This document shows positions 1-6,568 of a stretch of 6,568 nucleotides of DNA, piece after piece. The notes beneath the pieces were generated by a model. It had not been told where the DNA came from and did no database searches. It saw nothing but the letters and a program-made list of their open reading frames with translations. Origin of the DNA: Bacteroidota bacterium (GTDB lineage: Bacteria > Bacteroidota > Bacteroidia > Bacteroidales > UBA1715); contig JAJUFK010000136.1 in NCBI GenBank assembly GCA_029266015.1, forward strand, positions 1-6,568, written 5' to 3'. Each line of letters begins with the position of its first letter. The first letter of the stretch is position 1. Made by a program: the position numbers and the translations under genes.

Positions 1-869
1 ACTGAAACAGGTTGAAATTTTGATATAATTTCACTTGGTGTAGCAAATTCTATTTTAGTTTGTGTAAGAATTTCTGTAACAAACGCCTTAAAAAAATCAA
101 AAATTCCTGTATGAATCTTATGGTATTCTCCAAATGTTTTATAATCCATAATCAAATTCAATACTTCTTCATTCTCCGGAATTGATTGAATCCATGTTCT
201 ATATTTTGAAGCGGTTAGAGGCCATTCACTCCATGACTGGTTAGAAAAGCGTAAAGATATATCATCGCTTAATTTATAATTTCGTAAAATCACTTTTAAA
301 CGAGGATTATTTGCATTGCAATAAACAAAATTAGGACTTTTCCAGCCCAAAACTTGTTTTGCTCCCTCTGCTATAATACCTTCAAAACCCATATTATAGA
401 CTTGTTCACCAATATAGTCAGAATATATCAATTCTGAATTTGAAAATACTTTAGGTTTTTTCCCAAATAAATCTTTAATTTTATTTGCATGCTTTTCTAC
501 CTGTGTTTTAAATTCTTCGGGCGATTTTACAGAAACTAATGAATGTGCATATGTTTCAGCAGTAAATTCTACAGCACCGGTTTTTGCCAATAATTTAAAA
601 CTTTCTATAATTTCGGGTGCATACATTTCAAAATGTTCAATTGCGCTACCAGAAATAGAAAAGTTAACTTTAAACATACCTTTATATGTTTTAATCAATG
701 AAAGTAAAATATCATTCATTGGCAAATAGCATCGTTTTGCTATTTTCAACATATTTGATTTGTTTGAAAAATCATCATAATAATAATGATCGTGACCTAT
801 ATCAAAAAACCTATACGATCTTAATTGAAAAGGATGATTAACCTGAAAAAGCAAACAAATATTTTTCAT
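1..869 (-). CDS. GH57 family alpha-glucan hydrolase/transferase (alpha-amylase-like), 3' end outside window
   Basis: The reading frame opens with ATG at 869 and stays open for 289 codons to the window edge, so the C-terminus is missing. The start MKNICLLFQV, followed by RFFDIG and DHYYYDD (residues 21-33), is the usual opening of Bacteroidota GH57 proteins. Other family landmarks are FSISGSA (70-76), VEFTAETYAHSL (100-111), SNSELIYSD (143-151; E146 is the expected nucleophile), EGAKQVLGWKSPN (168-180), LSDDISLRFS (200-209; D202 or D203 is the likely acid/base) and WSEWPL (213-218). GH57 enzymes act on alpha-1,4-glucans as amylases or 4-alpha-glucanotransferases; which one cannot be told here. 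There is no signal peptide, so it is probably cytoplasmic. It starts 5 bases after the glycosyltransferase stop and should be co-transcribed with it. Oddities: the usual HQP of conserved region 1 reads NHP (11-13), and the usual YETFGE reads YKTFGE (243-248). The family call is firm; activity is less certain. Confidence 0.93.
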   Translation of the reverse strand, partial: MKNICLLFQVNHPFQLRSYRFFDIGHDHYYYDDFSNKSNMLKIAKRCYLPMNDILLSLIKTYKGMFKVNFSISGSAIEHFEMYAPEIIESFKLLAKTGAVEFTAETYAHSLVSVKSPEEFKTQVEKHANKIKDLFGKKPKVFSNSELIYSDYIGEQVYNMGFEGIIAEGAKQVLGWKSPNFVYCNANNPRLKVILRNYKLSDDISLRFSNQSWSEWPLTASKYRTWIQSIPENEEVLNLIMDYKTFGEYHKIHTGIFDFFKAFVTEILTQTKIEFATPSEIISKFQPVS

Positions 870-874
870 TGTAT

Positions 875-2182
875 TTATTTTGAAAGTGTTTTAGTATAAA
901 TATCTTTTATTTTGGCAGCTGCAGTATCCCATTTTATAGTTTCAACTTCGGCTTTTGCATGACTACTAAACATATCTCGCAATCCGTCATATGAAATAAT
1001 TCCATAAATAGCATCAGCCATAGAATCTACATCCCAAAAATCAATTTTAATAGCATGTTGTAAAACTTCTGAAACTCCAGATTGTTTAGAAATAATTACA
1101 GGCACATTAGATCGCATTGCTTCTAATGGTGAAATTCCAAATGGTTCTGAAACAGAAGGCATTACATACACATCACTTATAGATAACATATGTATAACAT
1201 CATCACCTCGTAAAAAACCTGTAAAATAGAAATTTTTAGAAATACCTAATTCGGCTGCTCTCCACATCATTTTTTCGAGCATATCACCACTACCTGCCAT
1301 TACAAACTTAACATTACTTTTGCGTTGTAATACTTTAGCAGCAGCTTCCAAAAAATATTCTGGACCTTTTTGATACGTTATTCGTCCCAAAAAAGTAACT
1401 ATTTTATCGTCTATATGTTTTTCAAAAAATTTCTCCTTTTCATTTTGAACAGAATCTACACCATTATATACCGTAGTAACTTTATGTTCCGGAACACCAT
1501 AATGATTAAGAACAGTACTTCTGGTTAAATTACTTACGGTAATTACCTCATCTGCCATGTGCATACCTCTGCGCTCTATATCATATACATATTGATTTAC
1601 ATGCATACCACTACGGTCAAATTCAGTAGCATGTACATGTATTACCAATGGTTTACCTGACACATGTTTTGCAGCAATACCGGCATCATACGTTAACCAA
1701 TCATGTGCATGTATTATATCAAAATCATATTTTTTAGCAATCTCTCCTGCTATAAAAGCATAATTACTTACTTCGTGAAGTAAACTTTCTCCATACCCTC
1801 CTACAAAACTAATTGTATCAAGTTCTTTAGTTTTCACATGCTTTTTTAATTGTTTTTTTACAGTTACCTTATTATTTACAATGTCATAATATTCTTCTAT
1901 GGTAACATAAGGAATTAAATTTGCTCCAATTTCAACATACTGTAAATCAGCAGAATTAGCAACATCTGATTCGGAAAATTGATATCTATTTACACGTACT
2001 CGTATGTTATTTGCACCAACTAATTGCATAGTACTTTGATCTTCATCGCCCCATGCACGTGGCACAACAAAAATTATTTCTAAATTTTGTTTAGCCATAG
2101 CTTTTGTTAATCCATAACATGCAGTACCCAAACCGCCCGAAATATGAGGAGGAAACTCCCATCCAAACATTAGTACTCTCAT
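875..2182 (-). CDS. GT-B glycosyltransferase, glycogen synthase type (GT4/GT5-like)
   Basis: This 435-residue protein is a two-domain GT-B glycosyltransferase, presumed to add glucose from a sugar nucleotide to the growing end of an alpha-1,4-glucan in the cytoplasm. The N-terminal domain resembles the starch/glycogen synthase catalytic domain: FGWEFPPHISGGLG (6-19), HAHDW (158-162) and HVHATEFDR (182-190). The C-terminal nucleotide-binding domain has LGRITYQKGPEYFLEA (265-280, with R267 and K272) and the E-x7-E motif SEPFGISPLEAM (E346, E354). The classical GlgA motif K-x-G-G-L reads I-S-G-G-L (14-18), so the family's ADP-glucose-contacting lysine is absent; this places it nearer GT4 and leaves the donor, ADP- or UDP-glucose, open. 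The start lies 13 bases after the debranching enzyme stop and the stop 5 bases before the GH57 start, and that context is the main argument for a glycogen role. No promoter is visible in front of it. The family call is firm; the substrate is inferred. Confidence 0.92.
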   Translation of the reverse strand: MRVLMFGWEFPPHISGGLGTACYGLTKAMAKQNLEIIFVVPRAWGDEDQSTMQLVGANNIRVRVNRYQFSESDVANSADLQYVEIGANLIPYVTIEEYYDIVNNKVTVKKQLKKHVKTKELDTISFVGGYGESLLHEVSNYAFIAGEIAKKYDFDIIHAHDWLTYDAGIAAKHVSGKPLVIHVHATEFDRSGMHVNQYVYDIERRGMHMADEVITVSNLTRSTVLNHYGVPEHKVTTVYNGVDSVQNEKEKFFEKHIDDKIVTFLGRITYQKGPEYFLEAAAKVLQRKSNVKFVMAGSGDMLEKMMWRAAELGISKNFYFTGFLRGDDVIHMLSISDVYVMPSVSEPFGISPLEAMRSNVPVIISKQSGVSEVLQHAIKIDFWDVDSMADAIYGIISYDGLRDMFSSHAKAEVETIKWDTAAAKIKDIYTKTLSK

Positions 2183-2195
2183 AGTTTATATAGTG

Positions 2196-4145
2196 TTATT
2201 TGCGTTGTTCATCAGCTTCAAAATTTTCAATTAATTTCTTTAGTCGTAATACCGCAGCTACTGACCATGCTTGCGATATTGCTCCACGACCTTCATGAGG
2301 TGGATTTCCATCATACACCTCTGAAATTGTTCCTATACCATGACTTTTCATTAATGTTTCCATGCCATAATATATCCTTTTTATTTCTGTTACACCGGAA
2401 CGCCCGTGTAATTTAAGATATGCTTCGGCATATGGTGCAAGTAACCACACTAAAACACCTCCTTGATGATAAGCCATATCTCTTTCTTGAATAGTTCCTT
2501 TTACCTCTCCTATATATTGTGGATTTTTAGGTGATAACGTTCTAATTCCACGAGGAGTTAACAATTCTCTTCTTACCACATCAAGTACTGCATGTTTCTG
2601 AACATCATCTAAAACAGAGAAAGGTAAAGATGCTGCAAATATTTGACTTGGTCTAACACTAAAATCTTTATAGTCATTTACACAATAATCCGCTAAATAC
2701 CCTTTGTCTTCATCCCAGAAAATTTCTATAAATGATTGTTCTATTTTAGCAGGTATATGTTTCCATGTATCTTGAAACGATTTTGCAGTAATTAATTCTA
2801 AAGCAAAACATATTGCATTGTACCATAATGCATTAATTTCCACAACATATCCCCAACGTGGAACAATTGGTCGTCCGTCAATTTTTGCATCTACCCAGGT
2901 TAACGCTTTGTGCTCAAAAGGCAAATACAACAACCCATTATCATGCATTACAACATTATTGTTTTCGCCCGACATATACGTAGTAAGAATTTCTTCTACT
3001 TTTTTTGCAAATAATTTTTTTGTTTTTGCAAAATCTTTTGTATTCCAATTATATTGTTGAACCGAACGTATAAACCAAAGTGCAGTATCTATAGATTCTA
3101 CATTTGAATGTTCAATATTTCCTTTATTTCTATATACAAAACCATCTATTTCTTCTGAAAATGACAACAATACATCTTCACAAGTTTTAATATCATTTAC
3201 AGCCAAAGTAAGTCCCGGAAGAGCAATCATACTGTCTCGCCCCCAATATCCGGGCCAAGGGAAACTTGCAACTATTTTTGTTTTATTACCACTTCTTGAT
3301 ATAAATTGTTGTGCAGCATTGATTAAACAATTTTCGAAATTACTTCGTGGAGTTCGTTTTTCTAGTTCTCTATTGTAAACACTTGATAATGATTTCGTCT
3401 TTGCTTCTTGAATACCTGCCGAAAACACAACAGATTCTCCTTGTTTTATATCAAATTCAAAATACCCCGGCGTAAATAAATCTTCATGACATGCAAATCC
3501 TCGTTCACGTTCTTTTGCATATTCAAAATTATTGTACCAATCCGGAGCTGTTACAAATTCATTTTTCTTTGATAACTGCATGTACAAATAAGGAAATTCT
3601 TCATATAATTTTGAAGCTATACCATTCTCTACTTGTAAATGACGTGTGTTAGCAACTAGATTTGCATGAGTTAATTCATGAACTTTTCTAAATGCTAAAA
3701 AAGGTCGTAATTGCAATGTTGTTTGTGATGTTGCTTTTATCAATGTATATTTTATTAATACACGCTCTTCTTCTTCAACCAACAACATTTCTTTTTGTAA
3801 AACCACACCTCCTACTCTATAAATAATGGTGGGCGTAGGGTCGTTTTGAAATGATTCTATATATTTATGTCCTAACGGATTGTAATCTGAAATATATTTA
3901 TGAATTGCTAAATGAAATGGAGTATCATGCTGAATTACAGTTTCATCAAGTGATGATAATAATACATAATTATCTCCATCTATTTGCTTTAGAGGACAAA
4001 CTAATAAGCCGTGATATTTACGTGTATTACAATTTATTATAGTAGAACTCGCGTAAGAACCTGCTCTATTAGTTCTCAAGAATTCACGCTTAAGTGATTC
4101 TTGTAAATTTGTAACTTCCTGTTTAGTAAACTCTAAGTAACCCAT
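2196..4145 (-). CDS. Glycogen debranching enzyme, amylo-alpha-1,6-glucosidase type (GH133-like)
   Basis: This 649-residue protein matches the bacterial/archaeal glycogen debranching family, which hydrolyses alpha-1,6 branch points during glycogen breakdown. The N-terminal half (about 15-250) is the beta-rich GDE N-terminal domain, with FLRTNRAGSYASST (22-35) and NTRKYHGLLV (40-49). The C-terminal half (about 270-640) is the (alpha/alpha)6-barrel GDE_C domain, with WPGYWGRDSMIALPGL (297-312), ESIDTALWF (350-358), LTWVDA (415-420), VVEINALWYNA (434-444), RPSQIFAASLP (498-508), YHQGGVLVW (559-567) and GTISEVYDG (605-613). Acidic residues in these motifs (D304, D353, D419, E609) are candidate active-site residues, not assigned with certainty. 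The length is normal and the frame intact. It is not GlgX, which is a GH13 enzyme and lacks these motifs. No signal peptide is visible. A Bacteroidota -7 box lies about 25 bases upstream, so it probably opens the debranching enzyme, glycosyltransferase and GH57 transcript. Confidence 0.95.
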   Translation of the reverse strand: MGYLEFTKQEVTNLQESLKREFLRTNRAGSYASSTIINCNTRKYHGLLVCPLKQIDGDNYVLLSSLDETVIQHDTPFHLAIHKYISDYNPLGHKYIESFQNDPTPTIIYRVGGVVLQKEMLLVEEEERVLIKYTLIKATSQTTLQLRPFLAFRKVHELTHANLVANTRHLQVENGIASKLYEEFPYLYMQLSKKNEFVTAPDWYNNFEYAKERERGFACHEDLFTPGYFEFDIKQGESVVFSAGIQEAKTKSLSSVYNRELEKRTPRSNFENCLINAAQQFISRSGNKTKIVASFPWPGYWGRDSMIALPGLTLAVNDIKTCEDVLLSFSEEIDGFVYRNKGNIEHSNVESIDTALWFIRSVQQYNWNTKDFAKTKKLFAKKVEEILTTYMSGENNNVVMHDNGLLYLPFEHKALTWVDAKIDGRPIVPRWGYVVEINALWYNAICFALELITAKSFQDTWKHIPAKIEQSFIEIFWDEDKGYLADYCVNDYKDFSVRPSQIFAASLPFSVLDDVQKHAVLDVVRRELLTPRGIRTLSPKNPQYIGEVKGTIQERDMAYHQGGVLVWLLAPYAEAYLKLHGRSGVTEIKRIYYGMETLMKSHGIGTISEVYDGNPPHEGRGAISQAWSVAAVLRLKKLIENFEADEQRK

Positions 4146-4169
4146 TAGTGGAATTTTTTTAGTTCAATG

Positions 4170-4177
4170 CAAAAATA
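4170..4177 (-). promoter_or_regulatory. Predicted Bacteroidota -7 promoter box for the debranching enzyme operon
   Basis: Read on the minus strand, the box is TATTTTTG, an exact match to the Bacteroidota consensus TAnnTTTG. It sits in the 94-base gap (4146-4239) between the glgB stop and the debranching enzyme ATG, 24 bases before that start. The transcript would begin near 4163-4166 and have a leader of roughly 20 bases. No TTTG is seen at the expected -33 spacing, and the gap is so AT-rich that a chance match is possible. No convincing hairpin terminator follows glgB here, so this may be an internal promoter that supplements read-through from glgB. I see nothing else in the gap. Confidence 0.4.
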
Positions 4178-4239
4178 TAAATAAATATATACTATTGACT
4201 GAATATACATACTAATTTAAGTAATTTATATAAAAAACA

Positions 4240-6243
4240 TCATTTTTTTTGTAATACAATAGCTGTTTGAGTTGGAATATACAATTTTAACTGATGTTCG
4301 GCATATGTCTCGTTTTGAATTGGTTGAGAAATATACGTCATTGTTTCATCAATTCTATTTAAACCTCCATATTGTAATGAATCAACTGTTAAACATACGG
4401 TATATTCACCTTGTGGAATAGCAATTCCATAATCAGGAAACGATTTAATCGGATTAAATGAAAAAACAAATAATAATCCAGCTCGCTCAAACACAATAAT
4501 TTGATCCTGAATATTTTCATGAATAAATCGTGGACGATTTTGAAAAAAATCTTTGGTATTTCTTACTAACGTAATCATATCCTCGTCAAATTTACCTAAA
4601 AATTTGTATCGTAGATTTTCATCTTTTTTTAAACTCCACTGACGACGAGCATAATGATAAGACCAATTATTTCCTTCACGCGGAAAATCAATCCATTCGG
4701 GATGTCCAAATTCATTACCCATGAAATTTAAATACCCATTTTGAGCACATGATAAGGTGATTAAACGAATTATTTTGTGCAATGCCATTCCTCTGTCTAT
4801 AATTAAACTAGGATATGCAACATGCATACTAAAATACATTTCTTTATCCATCAATCGAAATGCAATAGTTTTATCACCAACCAAGGCTTGATCGTGTGAT
4901 TCTGCATATGAAATTACTTTTTCATCAAAACGAGCTTGAGTTAATTCATGAAACATCATTCCTACATGCCAATCTTCGTCTCGTTTTTCTTTTATTAATT
5001 TTATCCAAAAATCGGGAACTCCCATAGAAAGGCGATAATCAAAACCATATCCGCCATATTTTAACGGTGCTGCCAAACCCGGCATTCCACTCATATCTTC
5101 TGCTATTGTTATTGCTGTTGGTTTACATTCATGGATAACTTTGTTTGCCAAAATAAGATACATTATTGCATCGCCATCTTGCCCACCATCATAATACCGT
5201 TCAATAGAATCAAATGATCTTCCTAAACCATGATCCCAATATAACATACTGGTAACACCATCAAAACGATATCCGTCAAAATTGAATTCTGTTATCCAAT
5301 ATTTACAATTCGAAAGCAAGAAATGTAAAACTTCGTTTTTACCATAATCAAAACATTTTGAATCCCATGCATCATGATTACCTTTGTTCCCTTTATGAAA
5401 AAACTGAAAATCTGTTCCATCGTATTTACCCAACCCCTCAATTTCATTTTTCACAGCATGTGAATGTACTAAATCCATAATTACACGTAACCCCATACCA
5501 TGAGCGGTATCTATAAGTTCTTTTAAGTCTTCGGGGGTACCAAATCGTGATGATGGTGCAAAAAAACTTGATACATGGTATCCAAAAGAGCCATAATACG
5601 GATGCTCTTGAATTGCCATTAATTGCACAGTGTTATATCCACTTTTCTTAATTTCGGGTAAAACTAACTGTGTAAACTCTTTGTATGTACCAACTTTATA
5701 TTCTTCTGTAGCCATACCTATATGAGCTTCGTATATAAGTGGGGCTTCATTTAATAATGGTACATTATTATGTTTCCATTCATATGGAGGAGTGTCCCAT
5801 ATTTGTGCACTAAAAATTTTTGTATGCTCATCTTGAACAACTCGTCTAGCCCAAGCAGGAACACGCTCTCCTTGCCCTCCTTTCCAATATACAGAAAGTT
5901 TATATAAATCGCCATGTTTTATTCTTTCAATTGGTACTTGCAACTCCCAATAAGTGTCTTTTTCATCAAATACAAATTCTACATGCTCTTCCCAATTCGA
6001 AAAATCTCCTATTAAACAGATGTTTGTTGCATTAGGTGCCCATTCTCTAAAAATCCAATGAGTTTTTGTTTTGTGACAACCGAAAAACAGATGTCCATTA
6101 GCAAAATCAACCAAATTTGAATTTACCCCAACTAATTCTTTCTCACGCTTTTCTGCGTATTGTAATCTACCCACAATAGCATCTTCAAAATTTTTAAGCC
6201 AAGGATCATTTTTTACAAGCAAAGGAGTTTCCATAGTAACCAT
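4240..6243 (-). CDS. glgB: 1,4-alpha-glucan branching enzyme, eukaryotic-like GH13_8 type
   Basis: This protein, 667 residues as given, cuts alpha-1,4-glucan chains and re-attaches them through alpha-1,6 bonds, creating glycogen branches. An N-terminal CBM48 domain (about 50-145) shows FREWAPNAT (65-73) and IGDFSNW (78-84). The GH13 barrel carries all four conserved regions: MDLVHSHA (256-263; D257, H262), GYRFDGVTS (324-332; nucleophile D328, with R326), TIAEDMSG (379-386; acid/base E382) and YAESHDQAL (446-454; D451). A C-terminal beta domain follows from about 570. The motifs AESHDQALVGDKT and RFDGVTSMLY and the length are typical of the GH13_8 group, shared by eukaryotes and Bacteroidota, rather than the E. 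coli-like GH13_9 group. The second ATG, at 6234 (Met4), may be the true start: it gives 664 residues, aligns METPLLVKNDPWL with the usual family opening as I remember it, and leaves a leader long enough from the promoter at 6258-6265. The longer frame is kept as the conservative call. Confidence 0.96.
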   Translation of the reverse strand: MVTMETPLLVKNDPWLKNFEDAIVGRLQYAEKREKELVGVNSNLVDFANGHLFFGCHKTKTHWIFREWAPNATNICLIGDFSNWEEHVEFVFDEKDTYWELQVPIERIKHGDLYKLSVYWKGGQGERVPAWARRVVQDEHTKIFSAQIWDTPPYEWKHNNVPLLNEAPLIYEAHIGMATEEYKVGTYKEFTQLVLPEIKKSGYNTVQLMAIQEHPYYGSFGYHVSSFFAPSSRFGTPEDLKELIDTAHGMGLRVIMDLVHSHAVKNEIEGLGKYDGTDFQFFHKGNKGNHDAWDSKCFDYGKNEVLHFLLSNCKYWITEFNFDGYRFDGVTSMLYWDHGLGRSFDSIERYYDGGQDGDAIMYLILANKVIHECKPTAITIAEDMSGMPGLAAPLKYGGYGFDYRLSMGVPDFWIKLIKEKRDEDWHVGMMFHELTQARFDEKVISYAESHDQALVGDKTIAFRLMDKEMYFSMHVAYPSLIIDRGMALHKIIRLITLSCAQNGYLNFMGNEFGHPEWIDFPREGNNWSYHYARRQWSLKKDENLRYKFLGKFDEDMITLVRNTKDFFQNRPRFIHENIQDQIIVFERAGLLFVFSFNPIKSFPDYGIAIPQGEYTVCLTVDSLQYGGLNRIDETMTYISQPIQNETYAEHQLKLYIPTQTAIVLQKK

Positions 6244-6257
6244 TTATCTATCTTTTC

Positions 6258-6265
6258 CAAAAGTA
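6258..6265 (-). promoter_or_regulatory. Predicted Bacteroidota -7 promoter box for glgB, with upstream A-tracts
   Basis: On the minus strand the box reads TACTTTTG, an exact match to TAnnTTTG. Transcription would start near 6251-6254. That is only about 8-11 bases before the ATG at 6243, but about 18 before the ATG at 6234, which favours the inner start. A clear TTTG at -33 spacing is missing; the TTTG nearby is too close, with only 7 bases between. Upstream lie two A-tracts on the coding strand, 10 A at 6289-6298 and 8 A at 6302-6309. They fall about where an UP element would contact the RNA polymerase alpha subunits. Confidence 0.45.
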
Positions 6266-6340
6266 CGAGATTCAAAGGAATTTTGCACTTTTTTTTTTAT
6301 GTTTTTTTTATAAATGTTTACCATTTTTATTTGTAATCTA

Positions 6341-6360
6341 TATTTTTTGACAAAAAAATA
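6341..6360. repeat. A/T-only inverted repeat between the T9SS cargo gene and glgB
   Basis: TATTTTTT (6341-6348) and AAAAAATA (6353-6360) are perfect reverse complements around the 4-base loop GACA. The repeat lies 57 bases past the stop of the T9SS cargo gene and about 75 bases upstream of the glgB promoter box, so a terminator for the upstream gene is conceivable. The stem has no G-C pair and would be weak in RNA, and such repeats arise by chance in AT-rich gaps. Apart from this repeat and the glgB promoter, I see nothing else in 6244-6416. Confidence 0.25.
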
Positions 6361-6416
6361 CAAATCCATTTAAAATCCAATTTTTTGAATTTCAGCAATA
6401 TATCTATTTTTACTGT

Positions 6417-6568
6417 CTACTGATTTTTTTTCAAAAACGATGCAGAATACACTATTGAATTATTTCTTTTTATTTGAATTATATATACTCCTTCAGCATT
6501 TATTTCTGATAAAGATATTCTCTGTTTATTGTAATTGGGTATGGCCGTAAAATTATTTACATCTATCA
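6417..6568 (-). CDS. C-terminal end of a secreted protein with a T9SS sorting domain, 5' part outside window
   Basis: An open frame enters from the right edge (first full codon at 6566) and ends with TAG at 6419-6417, giving 49 residues. The tail has the pattern of the type IX secretion C-terminal domain (type A, TIGR04183-like): ISLSEINAEGVYIIQIK (17-33) followed by SASFLKKNQ (41-49) at the terminus. Typical family members show a short strand, the G-x-Y turn (here G-V-Y, 26-28), a strand, and a final K-F-(I/V)-K-like strand. This domain directs cargo across the outer membrane by the Por/T9SS machinery, usually with cleavage and attachment to surface lipopolysaccharide. The body of the protein is not visible, so its function is unknown. 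Its stop is 173 bases from glgB, so co-regulation with the glycogen genes is not implied. Only the sorting tail is supported. Confidence 0.75.
   Translation of the reverse strand, partial: IDVNNFTAIPNYNKQRISLSEINAEGVYIIQIKRNNSIVYSASFLKKNQ

Noticed and set aside
2818..3060. An 80-codon open frame on the plus strand inside the debranching enzyme gene.
   Set aside because: It lies fully antisense to a gene with strong family motifs along its length, its translation shows no recognisable domain, and nothing suggests its own promoter. It is a shadow frame.
3851..4042. A 63-codon open frame on the plus strand inside the 5' part of the debranching enzyme gene.
   Set aside because: It is antisense to the conserved N-terminal GDE domain, and its Ile/Tyr/Leu-rich translation is what AT-rich antisense DNA gives. 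No supporting signal was seen.
4200..4239. A possible intrinsic terminator just after the glgB stop.
   Set aside because: Only short, imperfect A/T inverted repeats were found, without a G-C stem followed by a T run in the direction of transcription.
6266..6285. A TTTG on the minus strand upstream of the glgB -7 box as a -33 element.
   Set aside because: Only 7 bases separate it from the -7 box, far from the roughly 19-base spacing expected in Bacteroidota promoters.
1..6568. tRNA, rRNA, CRISPR arrays, insertion sequences, riboswitches or a defence or secondary-metabolite system.
   Set aside because: The window is almost filled by four long metabolic genes and a secreted-protein tail. No repeat arrays, transposase motifs, cloverleaf-like segments or structured leaders were recognised by eye.

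Overview
The window is AT-rich DNA that looks like Bacteroidota, probably class Bacteroidia or a relative. Three things point there. The predicted promoters carry the Bacteroidota -7 box TAnnTTTG. The gene cut by the right edge ends in a type IX secretion (T9SS) C-terminal sorting domain. All four enzymes read like the usual Bacteroidota versions of their families. Every gene supported here is on the minus strand, so transcription runs from right to left.

Layout in the direction of transcription: (1) 6568-6417, the last 49 codons of a secreted T9SS cargo protein whose body lies outside the window; (2) 6416-6244, a non-coding, very AT-rich gap with an A/T-only inverted repeat, paired A-tracts and a likely glgB promoter; (3) 6243-4240, glgB, a eukaryotic-type 1,4-alpha-glucan branching enzyme; (4) 4239-4146, a 94-base gap with a second likely promoter; (5) 4145-2196, a glycogen debranching enzyme of the amylo-alpha-1,6-glucosidase type; (6) 2182-875, a GT-B glycosyltransferase of glycogen synthase type; (7) 869 to the left edge, the first 289 codons of a GH57 alpha-glucan hydrolase or transferase. 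The last three genes are separated by only 13 and 5 bases and almost certainly form one transcript.

Together the four enzymes form a cytoplasmic glycogen-type storage module. The glycosyltransferase would extend alpha-1,4 chains, GlgB adds alpha-1,6 branches, the debranching enzyme removes them during mobilisation, and the GH57 enzyme trims or rearranges linear chains. None has a visible signal peptide or membrane segment. No GlgC, phosphorylase, transporter or regulator is inside the window.

I did not find a novel system: this is a recognisable metabolic cluster. The points most worth checking are two substitutions in conserved regions of the GH57 enzyme, the true start of glgB, and the two predicted promoters.
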